Assembly (NCBI RefSeq): GCF_003254395.2 | Contig: NC_037646.1 | Coordinates: 6,419,881-6,483,880, forward strand | Origin: Apis mellifera | Lineage: Eukaryota; Arthropoda; Insecta; Hymenoptera; Apidae | DNA: 64,000 bases | Direction of reading: 5' to 3' | Part shown: one piece after another, positions 27,294-64,000 of the stretch | Position numbering within the stretch: the stretch's first letter is position 1 | Layout: every line of letters begins with the position of its first letter | Program-made: the position numbers and the translations under genes | The notes under the pieces: generated by a model | The model's input: the letters and a program-made list of their open reading frames with translations, nothing else | What the model was told of the DNA's origin: nothing | Databases searched by the model: none

Positions 27294-27533
27294 TTTTTAT
27301 ACAACTATAAGGCTGTCGATGGAGAGCGCGCGCGAGGTCCGTGAGGCCGCTGCTCCTCGCGAGCAGTATCAGCACTGCAGACGCTGCGTGAAATCGACGC
27401 GTCTGTCGGTAATTCTATAGCTGTTAATCGGCGATGCTGCAGATGGAGCGATCGTCGCACGGACGCCGCCATTTGTGGTTCGTGGTGGCGCTTGCTACGA
27501 CGGTGGCGGTGCTGGAGACATTATGGACGCCGA

Positions 27534-63836
<36,303 letters not shown>

Positions 63837-64000
63837 CTGAAATTGGAGAAACGGAGAAACACTCGTTACACACAGAGAAAAAACACAGAGTACAGGGTAT
63901 AAACAGAGATACGGGGAGAGGGAAGGGGAAGAAGGAAGGGAAGGGGGGGAGAGAGAGAGAGAGAAGGGAGAGAAGGAGTAGGTGATAGAAGAGACAGAAA
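63837..64000 (-). other. Intron sequence upstream of the microexon; first coding exon not reached
   Basis: Purine-rich GA-repeat DNA with no reading frame resembling the conserved N-terminus of insect Nav1. The first coding exon and promoter must lie beyond this edge. Confidence 0.7.

Larger units (their letters stand above)
20481..27533 (-). other. 3' UTR and downstream flank of para; no other protein gene seen
   Basis: This 7-kb stretch is clearly GC-richer than the DNA below 20 kb but has no convincing coding frame; the long frames are CT, TA or GAA repeats. It directly follows the para stop codon in the direction of transcription, so part is 3' UTR. Insect neuronal channel genes often have long 3' UTRs, so much of it may be transcribed, but that is inference. 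AATAAA signals lie about 240 and 740 nt after the stop. T-runs on the plus strand (A-runs in the transcript) are unusually common here. Confidence 0.45.

Overview
The window is insect nuclear DNA, most probably from a bee (Apis or a close relative). It is very AT-rich and full of AT, AG, CT, AAT and CAT microsatellites, with GC-richer islands only at exons and a few putative control regions. The dominant gene is the insect voltage-gated sodium channel (para / Nav1), on the minus strand. Its exon content matches the insect family closely, and its short C-terminal tail and DI-DII linker look hymenopteran. I assign species from base composition and protein character only, not from a search.

Layout: (1) 1-12110 is intergenic, AT-rich, with simple repeats and two GC-richer promoter-like islands (about 10.46-10.77 kb and 11.1-11.3 kb). 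(2) 12111-16004 (minus) is one uninterrupted 1297-codon reading frame for a large, mostly disordered, probably tail-anchored protein I do not recognise. (3) 16005-27533 has no convincing protein gene. It holds the presumed 5' region of that gene, the 3' UTR and downstream flank of para, and a CT-repeat plus twin NRF-1/EWG-type motif cluster near 21.4 kb. (4) 27534-63836 (minus) is para.

I could place 30 para coding exons with GT-AG borders and matching phases: 29 successive positions, one of them served by two alternative 123-nt exons. Using one alternative, they join into 6015 nt, or 2004 residues plus a stop, with no frame conflict. Only the first coding exon (the N-terminal ~45-50 residues of the family) is missing; it lies beyond 64000. 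The channel has four domains, the D-E-K-A selectivity residues, S4 arginine/lysine ladders, the MFM inactivation gate and a C-terminal EF-hand-like and IQ-like region.

The splicing layout is the most interesting part. There is a mutually exclusive DIII S3-S4 pair with GAT repeats just upstream of both copies, a 33-nt N-terminal microexon, a 57-nt linker cassette, a tandem acceptor that adds or removes nine residues (including YYFPT) and a possible tandem donor that adds ten residues. The duplicated DII S4-S5 exon known from flies and moths is absent. Other observations include an unexplained 45-codon reading frame in the first intron, a five-copy minisatellite filling a 656-nt intron, and several old tandem duplications. 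No tRNA, rRNA, CRISPR array or intact transposon was recognised.
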